A DNA stretch of 64,000 nucleotides from Muricea muricata (lineage: Eukaryota; Cnidaria; Anthozoa; Malacalcyonacea; Plexauridae): NCBI GenBank assembly GCA_963855995.1, contig OY979723.1:6887013-6951012 (forward strand), given 5' to 3'. The notes under the pieces are model-generated. The model had not been told where the DNA came from and made no database searches. It saw only the letters and a list, made by a program, of their open reading frames with translations. Shown piece after piece: positions 9,493 through 18,550 of the stretch (the first letter of the stretch is position 1; each line of letters opens with the position of its first letter). The position numbers were made by a program, and so were the translations under genes.

Positions 9493-10015
9493 ACACTGGG
9501 ACATATTTTTGCGAAACCCAAGGATCGCGTTCCGACTGATCAGAAAACACATGCTGTATACTTAATACCATGCGGCGATTGCGAGAAAGTATATCTGGGT
9601 CAAACAAAACGCCAGTTTTGCACACGTCCGAAAGAACATCAAAGGGCTTTCTAATTTTAACAGCTCAAAATCAGCTTTGGCTGGACACGTGTGTGAAACA
9701 AGCCATAACATTGCGTGGGAAGATTCTAAAATCATTACCACTAACAATCGTTATGGTCAAAGGCTTTGTTTAGAAGCCTGGCATATTAATGCCAGCCCTT
9801 GTGCCTTAAATAGGGATGACGGAAGTCATTTACCACAAGAGTATTTACATCTTGTTGGTAGATGACGTCACCTTGACAGCATATAAGGTCGTGAGTTTCA
9901 ACATCAGACCACCCCTGATGAAGACACTAGACCGGAGTGTCGAAACGTTGGGTCGTGAATGTAATCTTTGTTCGGTGATTTCATTCTTTTAACAAAACCA
10001 GAGTAGCACTTATTA
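9493..10015 (+). repeat. Right inverted arm of PLE-1, with Penelope 3' coding end
   Basis: This arm encodes on the plus strand FAKPKDRVPTDQKTHAVY, then LIPCGDCEKVYLGQTKRQF, CTRPKEHQRAF, and AGHVCETSHNIAWEDSK through LPQEYLHLVGR, stopping at 9865. It is an uninterrupted version of what the left arm encodes on the minus strand. The tail after the stop contains a hammerhead-like motif (9906-9957) and ends at about 10015 against Helentron sequence. Confidence 0.85.
9906..9957 (+). ncRNA. Hammerhead-ribozyme-like motif (PLE-1 right arm)
   Basis: CTGATGA at 9915-9921 is followed by helix II (GACACT with AGTGTC around a short loop), GAAAC, GTT and GGGTCGTG. Upstream ACCACCC pairs with GGGT.GT as helix I. 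ACGT beside GAAA is self-complementary, as in minimal hammerheads with a tiny helix III that act as dimers. Such motifs are established in Penelope-like elements. Activity is inferred, not shown. Confidence 0.65.
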
Positions 10016-10260
10016 TGTCGGATTATATACCTGGTTGTGATATAGGCACAAATTTCAGTACATTATATGCTGGTTACTACATAATGATGCATTAACTAAG
10101 CACTGAAAATTTTCGAAATCATTTGAATCAGATCCTGGATTCAATTCGATATCCCCAGATAGTAAAATATATCTTTTCAACACATCATAGAGTATGAACC
10201 ATTCCGTAGCTGTTGAGCCTGCGAATATCTGAATAGGAGATTTCCTCGTTCTCTCAGGAG
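10016..10260 (-). pseudogene. 5' part of the Helentron with a 2A-like motif
   Basis: Read on the minus strand toward the OTU domain, this piece encodes STATEWFILYDVLKRYILL followed by SGDIELNPGSDSNDFENF, then a stop at 10055. GDIELNPGS resembles the 2A ribosome-skipping motif (D-V/I-E-x-N-P-G-P) but ends in Ser instead of Pro. Once PLE-1 is removed, the OTU segment (4552 downward) follows closely, so the motif sat just upstream of OTU. It might alternatively be the tail of a LINE-type protein. The stop at 10055 and the lost Pro suggest decay. Confidence 0.5.
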
Positions 10261-10261
10261 C

Positions 10262-10500
10262 AGTATTTGTTCCCCAAAGGAAATTGTTTGCTTCCCGAAG
10301 AAAACTGTTTGTTCCCGAAGGAAATTGTTTGTTTCTCGAAGGAAATTGCTTGTTTCCCGAAGGAAATTGCTTGTTTCCCGAAGGAAATTGTTCGTTCCCC
10401 AAAGGAAAATGTTTGTTCCGCGAAGGGAAATATATTTGTTCCTAAAAGGAAATGGTTTGTTTCCCAAAGGGAAATGCTGGTTCTGAGGTTTGTTTCATGA
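10262..10500. repeat. Minisatellite, about 21-bp unit, about 10 degenerate copies
   Basis: Units of the form AAGGAAATTGTTTGTTCCCG repeat with substitutions and one-base length changes. Because the unit is near 21 bp, reading frames stay open across it and would give heptapeptides of the GNKQFPS type on the minus strand. It adjoins the 2A-like piece of the Helentron. Confidence 0.85.
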
Positions 10501-10797
10501 ACGGTATTGCTTACAGCGAAAAGAACGAAGAAATCTCCTTGAAATATATTCGTACTGAATATAAACGTCTTTGTTTTTATGAGTACATATGAAACGAGCA
10601 TGATGAATATTCATAAACCTACCTTCAAATTCGTACAAATTCAACACGCTCGCTTGCTTGAGGAAATAATCGAAAAACATAGCACGTGGCCGTGTTCGGG
10701 AAATTGTCGGTTAGAGGTCGGTCCTGCATCGTTGAATTGTAACTTTTCCTAAAGTGGAACCATCGGAAAGTATCACCTAGTGAGAAATTGAGCTCTA

Positions 10798-11571
10798 CAG
10801 GGTGTATAAAAAAAGTAGACAATTTTGAAACGGCTCTCAACCTAGCGAAGTGGCTTGAAGTATGAAGTTTTTTTATTAATATACATTGCTTGGGTACTTA
10901 CGGTGTAGAATAAATAAAAATATTCTGAAATTTGAATGTTTAAAACCCAGGGGTGTGCGTATTTTAAAACACATCAAAAATGGTTTGCGCACAAAATTTT
11001 AAGGCTTAAAAGTAACTTTGAGTTGGTAGATAGAAAATATGTTAGGTGTTTTATTGCTGTGCAAAATTTCAAGAAATTTCATTGAGTTTAAGCCACTCAA
11101 AACGTCGTGCGAACGTATATTTTTCTCAATAAGAATCGTTTTTCTGAAGAAATGTTCCAAATTTGATTAAATGTCAATTGGGAGTTGTATGCAAATTAAG
11201 TAAATACATAAATTAAACATGCACAAAGCTACTTTTTCTAAAAATATAGAAGTTCGCGCGACGTTTTGAACGGCTAACACTCAAGCAAATTTTCTGGAAT
11301 TTTGTACAGCAATACAACACCCGACAAATTTTCCATCTACTAAGTCAAAATTACTTTTAAGCATTTAAGTTTTGTGCGCAAGGCATATTTAAATTGCCGT
11401 AAAAGACAGAACCCTCCGGGTATTGAAGTTTTAAATTTCTCATGTTTTCGGTTTATTCTAGATTATAAGTACTAAAACCATCTATTTTAGTAAAAAAACA
11501 TCGCACATTGAGGCGCTTCGCGAAACAGAGAGCAATTTCAGATTTGTCTACTTTTTTTTTTATACACCCTA
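10798..11571. mobile_element. Foldback element with long inverted repeats, TA target
   Basis: The termini are CAGGGTGTATAAAAAAAG at left and the complement of TAGGGTGTATAAAAAAAA at right, flanked by TA. The inner sequence is also inverted over most of its length: GCTTAAAAGTAACTTTGAG and CTTTGAGTTGGTAGATAGAA on the left pair with the region at about 11270-11370. No coding capacity. The ends resemble those of the elements at 38645 and 39902. Confidence 0.75.
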
Positions 11572-11724
11572 TATTTTGTATAATTATACTTGAATCGCCG
11601 TTCTTTTCTGAGTTTTTAAGTGGAAGCATCGGAAAGTATCGGAAAGTACCGCCATTCTTTTGTTACTCGCTCACGACTTTCTGCTTGGACGGTAACTTAG
11701 TGGCTCCATGCCTTCAAGAAGGCA

Positions 11725-12205
11725 TCAGCCACAAAAATCATTGAATTTTGCAATCAGACAACGTGATTGAACGTACACGTGCTGCTTTACCCACAAACTG
11801 ATTTTCATATAAATTGAACTATTTATTTTTAACCAATACTCGATAGCTTGGGTCGAAATCTGAATGATCATTGGATATCTTTCTAGTTCAGCGACTACTG
11901 CTAAATTAGTAGATTTGGAATGTACTCCTAAGATACGTTTGCAAAACTTTTTATGCAACTTTTTACCATCCGAAATCATACTAAAAAGCCTTTTCTTAAA
12001 CATTTCAATACTTGCCAACCTTCCCAGTAAATGGACTTTCCATACTTCAGCGCAACACAACAGTATGGGAGAACCCAAAGCTGAGAAAAGTACTTTCACT
12101 GGAACAGTATCCAAATTGGAAAATTTTTTAAATATGCTGTGGTAAGCCCCCAATGCCTTGCTATTGCTACAACATCCTTTGAGCTACTTTAAAACGACCA
12201 GAATG

Positions 12206-12206
<1 letters not shown>
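11725..12206 (-). pseudogene. 3' end of LINE-3 (C-terminal region of a LINE reverse transcriptase protein)
   Basis: Minus-strand reading gives HSGRFKVAQRML near 12200, then HSIFKKFSNLDTVPVKVLF, ILLCCAEVWK, KKFCKRILGVHSKSTNLAV and AELERYPM, ending at 11725. This pattern (pre-cysteine region, CRRILGV-type motif, GELGR/YP-type motif) is the C-terminus of invertebrate LINE proteins. It continues the LINE-3 frame that breaks off at about 17086 (VYLGVTLVSPFHI), the gap being filled by LINE-2. Confidence 0.72.

Positions 12207-12235
<29 letters not shown>
12206..12235 (-). repeat. (ATT)n tail of LINE-2
   Basis: About nine ATT units on the plus strand (AAT on the element's strand) mark the 3' end of LINE-2, as expected for a CR1/L2-group element without poly(A). 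Confidence 0.85.
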
Positions 12236-12237
<2 letters not shown>

Positions 12238-12549
12238 AAATACACACATTAAGTAGCTTAGACAGCTAAATTGTTATGTGATTTACATGAAAAAGAGAGA
12301 CGAAATCAATTATATGTATATAAGTACAATTACAGAGTTTTTGTAAAACTACAATCTATATTAAAAATAATTAATTAAAAGTGCCCCAGAATACCAAAGC
12401 CATAGTAGTTCAATAGTTAAAATATTTGAAATCCAAGAAAAAACCATTAATTATTGTCAAAAGCCATATTGTATTTGCGGATCGCATATACGAAAGGACT
12501 ATTGTTAAAACGTTCTGTTTTGCATTTAAAATTATAAAATTTATTTTCA

Positions 12550-15408
12550 TTAAGTCTCGTGTGTTTCTCCCGTACCAGACCGACAATAGGTGGCAGAAGA
12601 TCGTTTAGTTTGTGGGTTGGCTGTTTCATGTCGTTTTATTAAATTTACACACATTATATCTCTTCTGTATTCTAGAGTGTGCAAACCACATTCAGTTAAT
12701 GCCTGTTTGTAAGTCTTTCTTGGACATATTATTTTCATAGCGCGCCTTTGAATTCTCTCTATATCTTTAGACTGTTCCTGTGTCAGGCCACCATGCCAAA
12801 TTTGAGCTCCAAATTCCACAATTGATCTGATAGCCGAGATATAAAATATCTTTAAGTCTTCTCGTGGAGCATTGTACCCTTTAAGAGTTTTTAAAAAATA
12901 TAACCGCTTAGCTGCCTTCTTTACAACGTATTCCGTGTTTGATTTCCACTTGAGGTCATCATCTATCCATAAACCAAGTAATTTATAAGAGCTAACTCTT
13001 TCAAGGACACAGTCATTTATTTTCATTGCAGGAATAACTGTTCTATCTTTTCGAAAGTCAATGATCATTTCTTTACATTTTTTTGCGTTTAATACCATTT
13101 TCTCGTTTTCCGCAAAGGTTTTTACTGACTCAATTTTCTTGGGTATGTTCCCAATTTCCATTCCAGAAACGTGATAATGAACATCTAACGCCTCCCAACT
13201 CGTGGTATCGTCCATGAAGAGAATCGTATCACCATCCACAACAACATCCTCGTTTCCAACAACTTGTTCTATAACACTAGGTAGCATATTAATTTTAATT
13301 ACAAAGGCAATTGGTCCCAATTTACTGCCCTGTGGGACGCCCCCAATAACATTTTCAAAATCAGATGTTTCTTTCCCAAACTGTGTGAAATGAGATCGCT
13401 CATTCAAGTACGAAGCAAACCATTTTATCAAGGCGGGTCTTACACCCATTGATCTCATGTTTTCTAGCAATTTATTGTGATCGATGAGGTCGAAAGCCTT
13501 GCGAAAGTCGAGGAAGACTATCCTAATCACTCTATGCCTTTCGTCCATTAATTTGTGCCAATTATGTAATAAATTAACTAAGGCATTAACTGTCGATGAT
13601 CGCGGTAAACCACCATATTGAGAATCCGAAATTTTCCCAGTGGTATCATCATACATCCACTTAACTGCAAAGGTTTCTTGGATTTTTGCCAGGACACTTG
13701 TTAAAGCAATTGGTCTTAAATCTTCTGCAAGCGTACAAGGTATTGATTTTGGAATACCCGACACTTTATAATTCTTCCAAACTTTAGGAAAAGTTTTAGA
13801 TTGAAAGGATTCATTGAAGATTTCGGTCAAGGGTACAGCAAAGTACTTTGCAAAGGTCTTCAAAATTTTCAGAAATGGATCGTTAGGGCCAGGTGCTTTA
13901 TTAACATTAATTTTTTGCAGTTCTTGTTGCACTTCATCGACGGTGATTAGTGGCAAATTTTCCGCGCAATGAAGTTCTAGCCATTCTTTTCCCACTTTTG
14001 GGTAATCCTTAGTTAAGTTTGCAAAGAAATGGTTTATGAAGCAAGCAGACCGTTTATCATCCATCAACAGCCCAGTAGAGGGATCCACCATCGTTGCTTT
14101 AGCCGACTTTTTGCCAATCAAACGCTTAATGACTTTCCACCAAGATTTTGGGCGATTTTTTAGGTTTGGACCTACTTTATTCTCGTAGAAAAAGGTTTTT
14201 TCTTTCCTAATCTCTGCCGAAATCTGACTTCTGAGCTTCTTTACACATTCGATATTTTTTCTTTTAAAAGCCATGTTCCTTTTAGAAATCAGGCGTTTTA
14301 TTTTTGGTGTCATAAAGGGTTTGTCCTTACTGTGCATTCTGACTGTCCTTTCCAGAAAATGTTCAGAGATCATATTATTAGTAATGTGCAGAAACGTATT
14401 AACTTTTTCATCGGTACCAGAGATGTTGAGCACAGAAGACCAATCGTAATTTGCTAATAAGGCATCAAAACGTTCTAACTGCTGTTGTCGAAACTTTCTT
14501 ACTTTAATTTTAACCGTATTTCCTTTTTCTGAAATGTTACACTTAGATTTCCAGATAATGATGTTGTGGTCCGAAGTTGAAAGTGGAGCCACAATTGCCG
14601 GAGTCTGGTAATAATCAGCCATATTAGTAAAAATTAAATCCAATGTACTGGTGTCTCTAGTAGGGTGCATTACAATTTGTTTCAAATTACAGTGTCTCTC
14701 TAAACGTTTCTGTTGGAAGCCATTACTAGCCGGATTGAAGTCACCTCCGAGAATAATGGCAGTATTTGGGCTTTCGACGCAGAGCTTGTCATAACAAGTG
14801 ATAAAATAGTCATAAAAATTATCGATCTCAGATGTAAGTAGACTTGGAGGAAGGTATACACATCCCAATGCAATCCTTGAAATTGATCTTGGTAGCCACT
14901 TCGGCCGGATAGTAACCCATAAACATTCAAAGAATTGATCGTTTAAATCATCACGTATTTTTAATGGTATATCATGATTAATATAAATTGCTACTCCCCC
15001 GCCTCTTCCACACAATCGGTCTCTTCTAACAATGTTTAGGCCAGAAACGTTAACAATCTCATCAGGGACCGAGTCTGTTAGCCATGTTTCTGTCACGAAA
15101 ATTAGGTCTGCTCTGTAGCTTTCCTTAAGGATTTCAAGTTCATTTACTTTATTAGCTAATGATCTTGCATTCGACAACATTAGGTTAGGAAAAGCTCTTT
15201 CATTTCCTTTCACAGATTTTCCGCCTGAGACTCTATCAGAATTGATAGAGACCTCATTTAGATTATTATAATCAGTTCTAATAATAGGGACGTTAACAAG
15301 ATTGCCAAAGTTTCGTGTGCGCATCGATTTTGTTCGGCTGAAATGCTGACCTCTGGGCCTACCCATACCAAGTACTGTAGGAATGCTTTGCATGTGTTTC
15401 TCTGCCAT
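12550..15408 (-). CDS. LINE-2 ORF2: endonuclease-reverse transcriptase
   Basis: A 952-residue open frame. The AP-type endonuclease occupies about residues 70-280: LSNARSLANKVNE, VTETWLTDS, RRDRLCGRGGGVAIYI, ILGGDFNPASN, STLDLIFTN and LSTSDHNIIIW. The reverse transcriptase, about residues 480-740, has NKAPGPND, LRPIALTSVLAKIQE, VFLDFRKAFDLID, GGVPQGSKLGP and ILFMDDTTSW. FMDD replaces the common FADD but keeps both aspartates. The C-terminus has IQRRAMKIICP and a Cys-poor tail. The protein would nick target DNA and prime reverse transcription there. Its ATG overlaps the stop of the preceding frame as TAATG, so reinitiation after termination is the likely mode of expression. No frame break was seen. 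Confidence 0.92.
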   Translation of the reverse strand: MAEKHMQSIPTVLGMGRPRGQHFSRTKSMRTRNFGNLVNVPIIRTDYNNLNEVSINSDRVSGGKSVKGNERAFPNLMLSNARSLANKVNELEILKESYRADLIFVTETWLTDSVPDEIVNVSGLNIVRRDRLCGRGGGVAIYINHDIPLKIRDDLNDQFFECLWVTIRPKWLPRSISRIALGCVYLPPSLLTSEIDNFYDYFITCYDKLCVESPNTAIILGGDFNPASNGFQQKRLERHCNLKQIVMHPTRDTSTLDLIFTNMADYYQTPAIVAPLSTSDHNIIIWKSKCNISEKGNTVKIKVRKFRQQQLERFDALLANYDWSSVLNISGTDEKVNTFLHITNNMISEHFLERTVRMHSKDKPFMTPKIKRLISKRNMAFKRKNIECVKKLRSQISAEIRKEKTFFYENKVGPNLKNRPKSWWKVIKRLIGKKSAKATMVDPSTGLLMDDKRSACFINHFFANLTKDYPKVGKEWLELHCAENLPLITVDEVQQELQKINVNKAPGPNDPFLKILKTFAKYFAVPLTEIFNESFQSKTFPKVWKNYKVSGIPKSIPCTLAEDLRPIALTSVLAKIQETFAVKWMYDDTTGKISDSQYGGLPRSSTVNALVNLLHNWHKLMDERHRVIRIVFLDFRKAFDLIDHNKLLENMRSMGVRPALIKWFASYLNERSHFTQFGKETSDFENVIGGVPQGSKLGPIAFVIKINMLPSVIEQVVGNEDVVVDGDTILFMDDTTSWEALDVHYHVSGMEIGNIPKKIESVKTFAENEKMVLNAKKCKEMIIDFRKDRTVIPAMKINDCVLERVSSYKLLGLWIDDDLKWKSNTEYVVKKAAKRLYFLKTLKGYNAPREDLKIFYISAIRSIVEFGAQIWHGGLTQEQSKDIERIQRRAMKIICPRKTYKQALTECGLHTLEYRRDIMCVNLIKRHETANPQTKRSSATYCRSGTGETHET

Positions 15409-16232
15409 TATACGTATGTTGTATATTCCTCCGTTTGGGGCATATTATTAATTCTCTGTACAACAGGTTTTCTTTTGTCGTTTTGTCGCCAAGGCTTGCA
15501 ATATACATACATAGGCCAAAACGTTTTCTCCTGAACTTTCGAAACTGATGCTATAGGTATGCCGATTTTTGCCGAGATTGTCCCCTTACGTTTGCTTGGG
15601 AAAACAGATATATGGCTAGGAATGACATTTCGCCTCGAAAGGTACAAGCTTATTTGTTTTTCCTTTACATGCTCTGAAATTCCTGACACAAAGAAAGACT
15701 TAAATTTTTTCCGTTTTCGTTGTACACCGACAAAACCATCAGTGTTGGATAGCATTTCATCACAGTTTTCTTTAGGATTATCGGAAGATTTTGATATCAA
15801 CTGAGACGAAATATTTGCATTGTTAGATTTTAAAACTTCTGCATATGTTAATTTTTTCTTGCTATTACATCTCCTTTGTCCAGCGTCGCCCCGCAACTCA
15901 TCCAGGGTAACATAACAAGCTCCATTGTCATTATTACTCAAAATGTTTTTTTCCCCTGGGGGAAAATAGACATTTTTATTTGTAGGAGGATCAAACTGAT
16001 CGTGTATAGTGGATGCAATTGCTGAGGGGACGACCAAGGGGTTTTCTGTATTGGTGTTTTTTGAATATTTGGATAGGGCGCCCTCATTAACATCTTTAGA
16101 TTCAACTATTGAAACATCACGAGCAGCTGTAGGCGTTGTGTTTTGGTCCATTAGAGTTAGGCCCATTAGACCAATTGGCCCTTTAGAATTAGGCATTAGG
16201 CAATGAATTCTGATTGTTATTAGTATCCCCAT
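15408..16232 (-). CDS. LINE-2 ORF1b: RRM-like nucleic-acid-binding ORF1 protein
   Basis: A 274-residue open frame; the more likely start is the second ATG at 16196 (MPNSKGPIG), which overlaps the previous frame's stop as ATGCCTAA. The first part is polar and low-complexity. From about residue 175 it reads KKFKSFFVSGISEHVKEKQI, then SLYLSRRNVIPSHISVFPS, and TFWPMYVYCKPW. This is the RRM-like C-terminal pattern with a WP motif seen in ORF1 proteins of CR1/L2-group LINEs, which coat element RNA. It ends in TAATG shared with ORF2. ORF1a and ORF1b may originally have been one ORF1 separated by a frameshift. Confidence 0.8.
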   Translation of the reverse strand: MGILITIRIHCLMPNSKGPIGLMGLTLMDQNTTPTAARDVSIVESKDVNEGALSKYSKNTNTENPLVVPSAIASTIHDQFDPPTNKNVYFPPGEKNILSNNDNGACYVTLDELRGDAGQRRCNSKKKLTYAEVLKSNNANISSQLISKSSDNPKENCDEMLSNTDGFVGVQRKRKKFKSFFVSGISEHVKEKQISLYLSRRNVIPSHISVFPSKRKGTISAKIGIPIASVSKVQEKTFWPMYVYCKPWRQNDKRKPVVQRINNMPQTEEYTTYV

Positions 16233-16995
16233 TCTTCTCTACTTGAGTTGTTTCTACAAGGCTCTGCTCTCGTTCGTGATCATAACTCACGTTATTTTTA
16301 TTGAATATTAATTGACATTTATCCTCGTTTAGGAGACGCACCGAGGCTTCTAGGCTTGCTTTCTCTTCATTAAGCGATTTGATTTTTATATTTAGATCGG
16401 CAATAGTGCCTGCTAGCCCATTCATGCATGCTAAGTACTCAGCATTTTCTTTCCTAAGATTTGCGTTTTCTGAAGACATAACTTCATACTCATTTCGAAG
16501 CTTATACAACTCTAAGCGTGTAGTATCACTCGATGATTGAAGGGTTTTGCATTTAGATTCTAGATTATCTATAGAAATTTTGTTTTGTTCTGTAACTTCT
16601 TTTAGTTGTTGGAATTGAAGTTTGAAATCATTTAACGATTCACTAACTTTGTCGTTATTATGCAAATTGGAACATTCGAACCTGCTACACGTTTCCCCTT
16701 CACTTGAACTTGATTTTAACTGAATTTTCCTGTATAAGTCTTCTTCTATTTGCTTTGCTCCAGATCCTTGAAATAACAATGTTTTTTTACCTTGATACCA
16801 TTTTATTTTTACAATATCACCCTCGGTTGAGATTTCATTCTCGTTTGTAAATGCTCTCGCATCTCCGCCGGGAGAAGACCACTTTCCAGATAAATTCAAA
16901 TCATCAGCGATGAAACGTTTAAGCGATTCCAAATCGCCTCGCCACTTAAGTTTAGAATCTTCGATAATAAGATATTTATACTTATTTTGCTCCAT
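16189..16995 (-). CDS. LINE-2 ORF1a: N-terminal domain plus coiled coil
   Basis: A 268-residue open frame starting MEQNKYKYLIIEDSKLKWRG. Residues about 10-95 (LKRFIADDLNLSGKWSSPGG, then IVKIKWYQGKKTLLFQGSG) form a compact domain that I recall from other invertebrate LINE ORF1 proteins but cannot name. Residues about 120-235 have heptad-like spacing of Leu/Ile with many Glu/Lys (LQFQQLKEVTEQNKISIDNL onward), a predicted coiled coil for trimerisation as in other ORF1 proteins. It overlaps ORF1b by 8 bases at ATGCCTAA. It starts about 90 bases from the element's 5' end. Confidence 0.8.
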   Translation of the reverse strand: MEQNKYKYLIIEDSKLKWRGDLESLKRFIADDLNLSGKWSSPGGDARAFTNENEISTEGDIVKIKWYQGKKTLLFQGSGAKQIEEDLYRKIQLKSSSSEGETCSRFECSNLHNNDKVSESLNDFKLQFQQLKEVTEQNKISIDNLESKCKTLQSSSDTTRLELYKLRNEYEVMSSENANLRKENAEYLACMNGLAGTIADLNIKIKSLNEEKASLEASVRLLNEDKCQLIFNKNNVSYDHEREQSLVETTQVEKNGDTNNNQNSLPNA

Positions 16996-17702
16996 GGTTC
17001 AATTCCAGGGTCTGGTTAGTAATAAAGTAAATAGTTATATAAAATATAAGGAGCTCAAAAATACACGTCTGTCCACCATGAATATGAAATGGAGATACCA
17101 ACGTAACTCCTAGGTATACGTATTCATCAGCACATTGTAACAATTCTCCACCAAAACACCATTTAGAAGTAATATATACTAGGTTCCTTTGGGATTTACT
17201 TCCAAAAATTAACATCTTAGACTTTTTTTGATTAATTTCTAATCTCCATCTTTCTATATAACTTTCCAATTGCGTAAGACTCTCCTCTAAGCCCGACCGA
17301 GACTGCGATAACAACACCAAATCATCGGCACAAAGCAAACAATTTACCTTTGTAGTACCTAGATGTACTGGATCACAATTTGAAGTATTTAGTAATTCAT
17401 GCATATCATTTATAAAGACATTAAATAAAAATGGCTCATGTTACAACCCTGTTTTAAGCCAATATTTGACAGAAATAACGGTATCAGTCCCGAGGAAAGT
17501 TTGACTGAATACTTAACTGAGAAGTACATACTTAATACCATGCGTACAAAATTCTTACAACAACCATATTGGATAACCTTAAAGAATAAACCCTCTCGCC
17601 AAACGCTATCATATGCCTTACGAAAGTCTACAAAACAAGCGAATAAAGGTTTCTTATGTAACCTATAAAAATCTATTAGTGTTTTCAGCACAAGTATATG
17701 AC

Positions 17703-17946
17703 CAGGGACCGGTTGTATCAAAGGCGTTTAGCTTAAACGGTCGATAAGTCAAAAATATAAAACAAGTTTGCATGTTGTATAAACAAAGCAGCTAGAGTTA
17801 TTTGAACTGAGACGAACAATTATATATAAAACTAAAAATTTATTCTATTAAACACATAATTTCGGTTCCGTACTAGGTGTAAAAGTGATTTTTAAATTTC
17901 TCTTATCCACCGTTTAGTTAAACGCCTTTGATACAACCGGTCCCTG
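17703..17946. mobile_element. MITE with about 40-bp terminal inverted repeats, in LINE-3
   Basis: The 244-bp element has termini beginning CAGGGACCGGTTGTATCAAA and continuing through GGCGTTTA, nearly identical in inverse at the right end. It interrupts the LINE-3 reverse transcriptase, whose reading otherwise passes from GFRTS to GHILVLKTLIDFY. No clear target duplication is seen; superfamily open. Confidence 0.8.
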
Positions 17947-18550
17947 ATGTTCTAAATCCATGCCTGAAACTGATTTGACATTTGTTCAAAATTTCGTATT
18001 TTTCCAAGAAAGAGCTAAAACGAGAATTAAGAATTGAAGTAAAGAATTTCCCTAGACAACTGCTAATACATATTCTCCTGTAGTTTCCAGGATCACAACC
18101 ACAGCTTGATTTGTAGCTTTAGAGAGGTACAATATATCCTTCTGACCACATGTGGGGAAAACTTCCATTGAATAATAATTATATGGTTAAAAAGTTTAAT
18201 AAGGTATAAGGAGCGAGTACTTCCACAGCAATCTTAATAATTTTATTACTTATTGCATCTCCAGCACTACTCTTTTTTTTCTTAAGTCTCTTTGCTGTGG
18301 CACAAAATTCACGTGTCGATCCCTGACAAATTGAGTCTCGTTGCTAGCATTTTTGGAAGTTAATTTTTTCCCAATTAGGTTTTTAAAATAATTGTGCCAT
18401 ACTGAAGATGAATTTCCTGTATGTTATTTAAATTGTCTAATTTTATTGATTTTACCAATTTCCAAAATTCCTTTGGATTATGTTCTTTCATAAATTGAAT
18501 TCTACTTAACGTTTCATATTTAAAATTTCTTTTTAAACGTTTGGTGAGTT

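Larger units (their letters stand above)
4556..10015. mobile_element. Penelope-like element PLE-1, with inverted arms, split by a CR1 LINE and a MITE
   Basis: The element has two inverted arms. The left arm consists of 4556-4690 plus 8601-9250, and the right arm is 9493-10015. Subtracting the CR1 insertion (about 4683-8600) and the MITE with its duplication (about 261 bp), the left arm is about 524 bp and the right about 523 bp, so both were once one continuous inverted repeat. The middle (9251-9492) and left arm encode a minus-strand Penelope C-terminal region with GIY-YIG motif. Penelope-like elements often carry an inverted partial copy of their own 3' end at the 5' end. The outermost bases (TAATAAGTGCT and its complement) abut the Helentron on both sides. 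Confidence 0.8.
12206..17085 (-). mobile_element. LINE-2: full-length CR1/L2-like LINE, apparently intact
   Basis: A minus-strand element of about 4.9 kb has a short leader (17085-16996), three overlapping reading frames (16995-16189, 16232-15408, 15408-12550), about 315 bp of 3' non-coding sequence and an (AAT)n tail. All three frames are open with recognisable retroelement domains. It sits inside LINE-3, whose protein reads LVSPFHI on one side and HSGRFKVAQ on the other. Target duplication is short or absent. The lack of disabling changes suggests a recent insertion. Confidence 0.85.
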
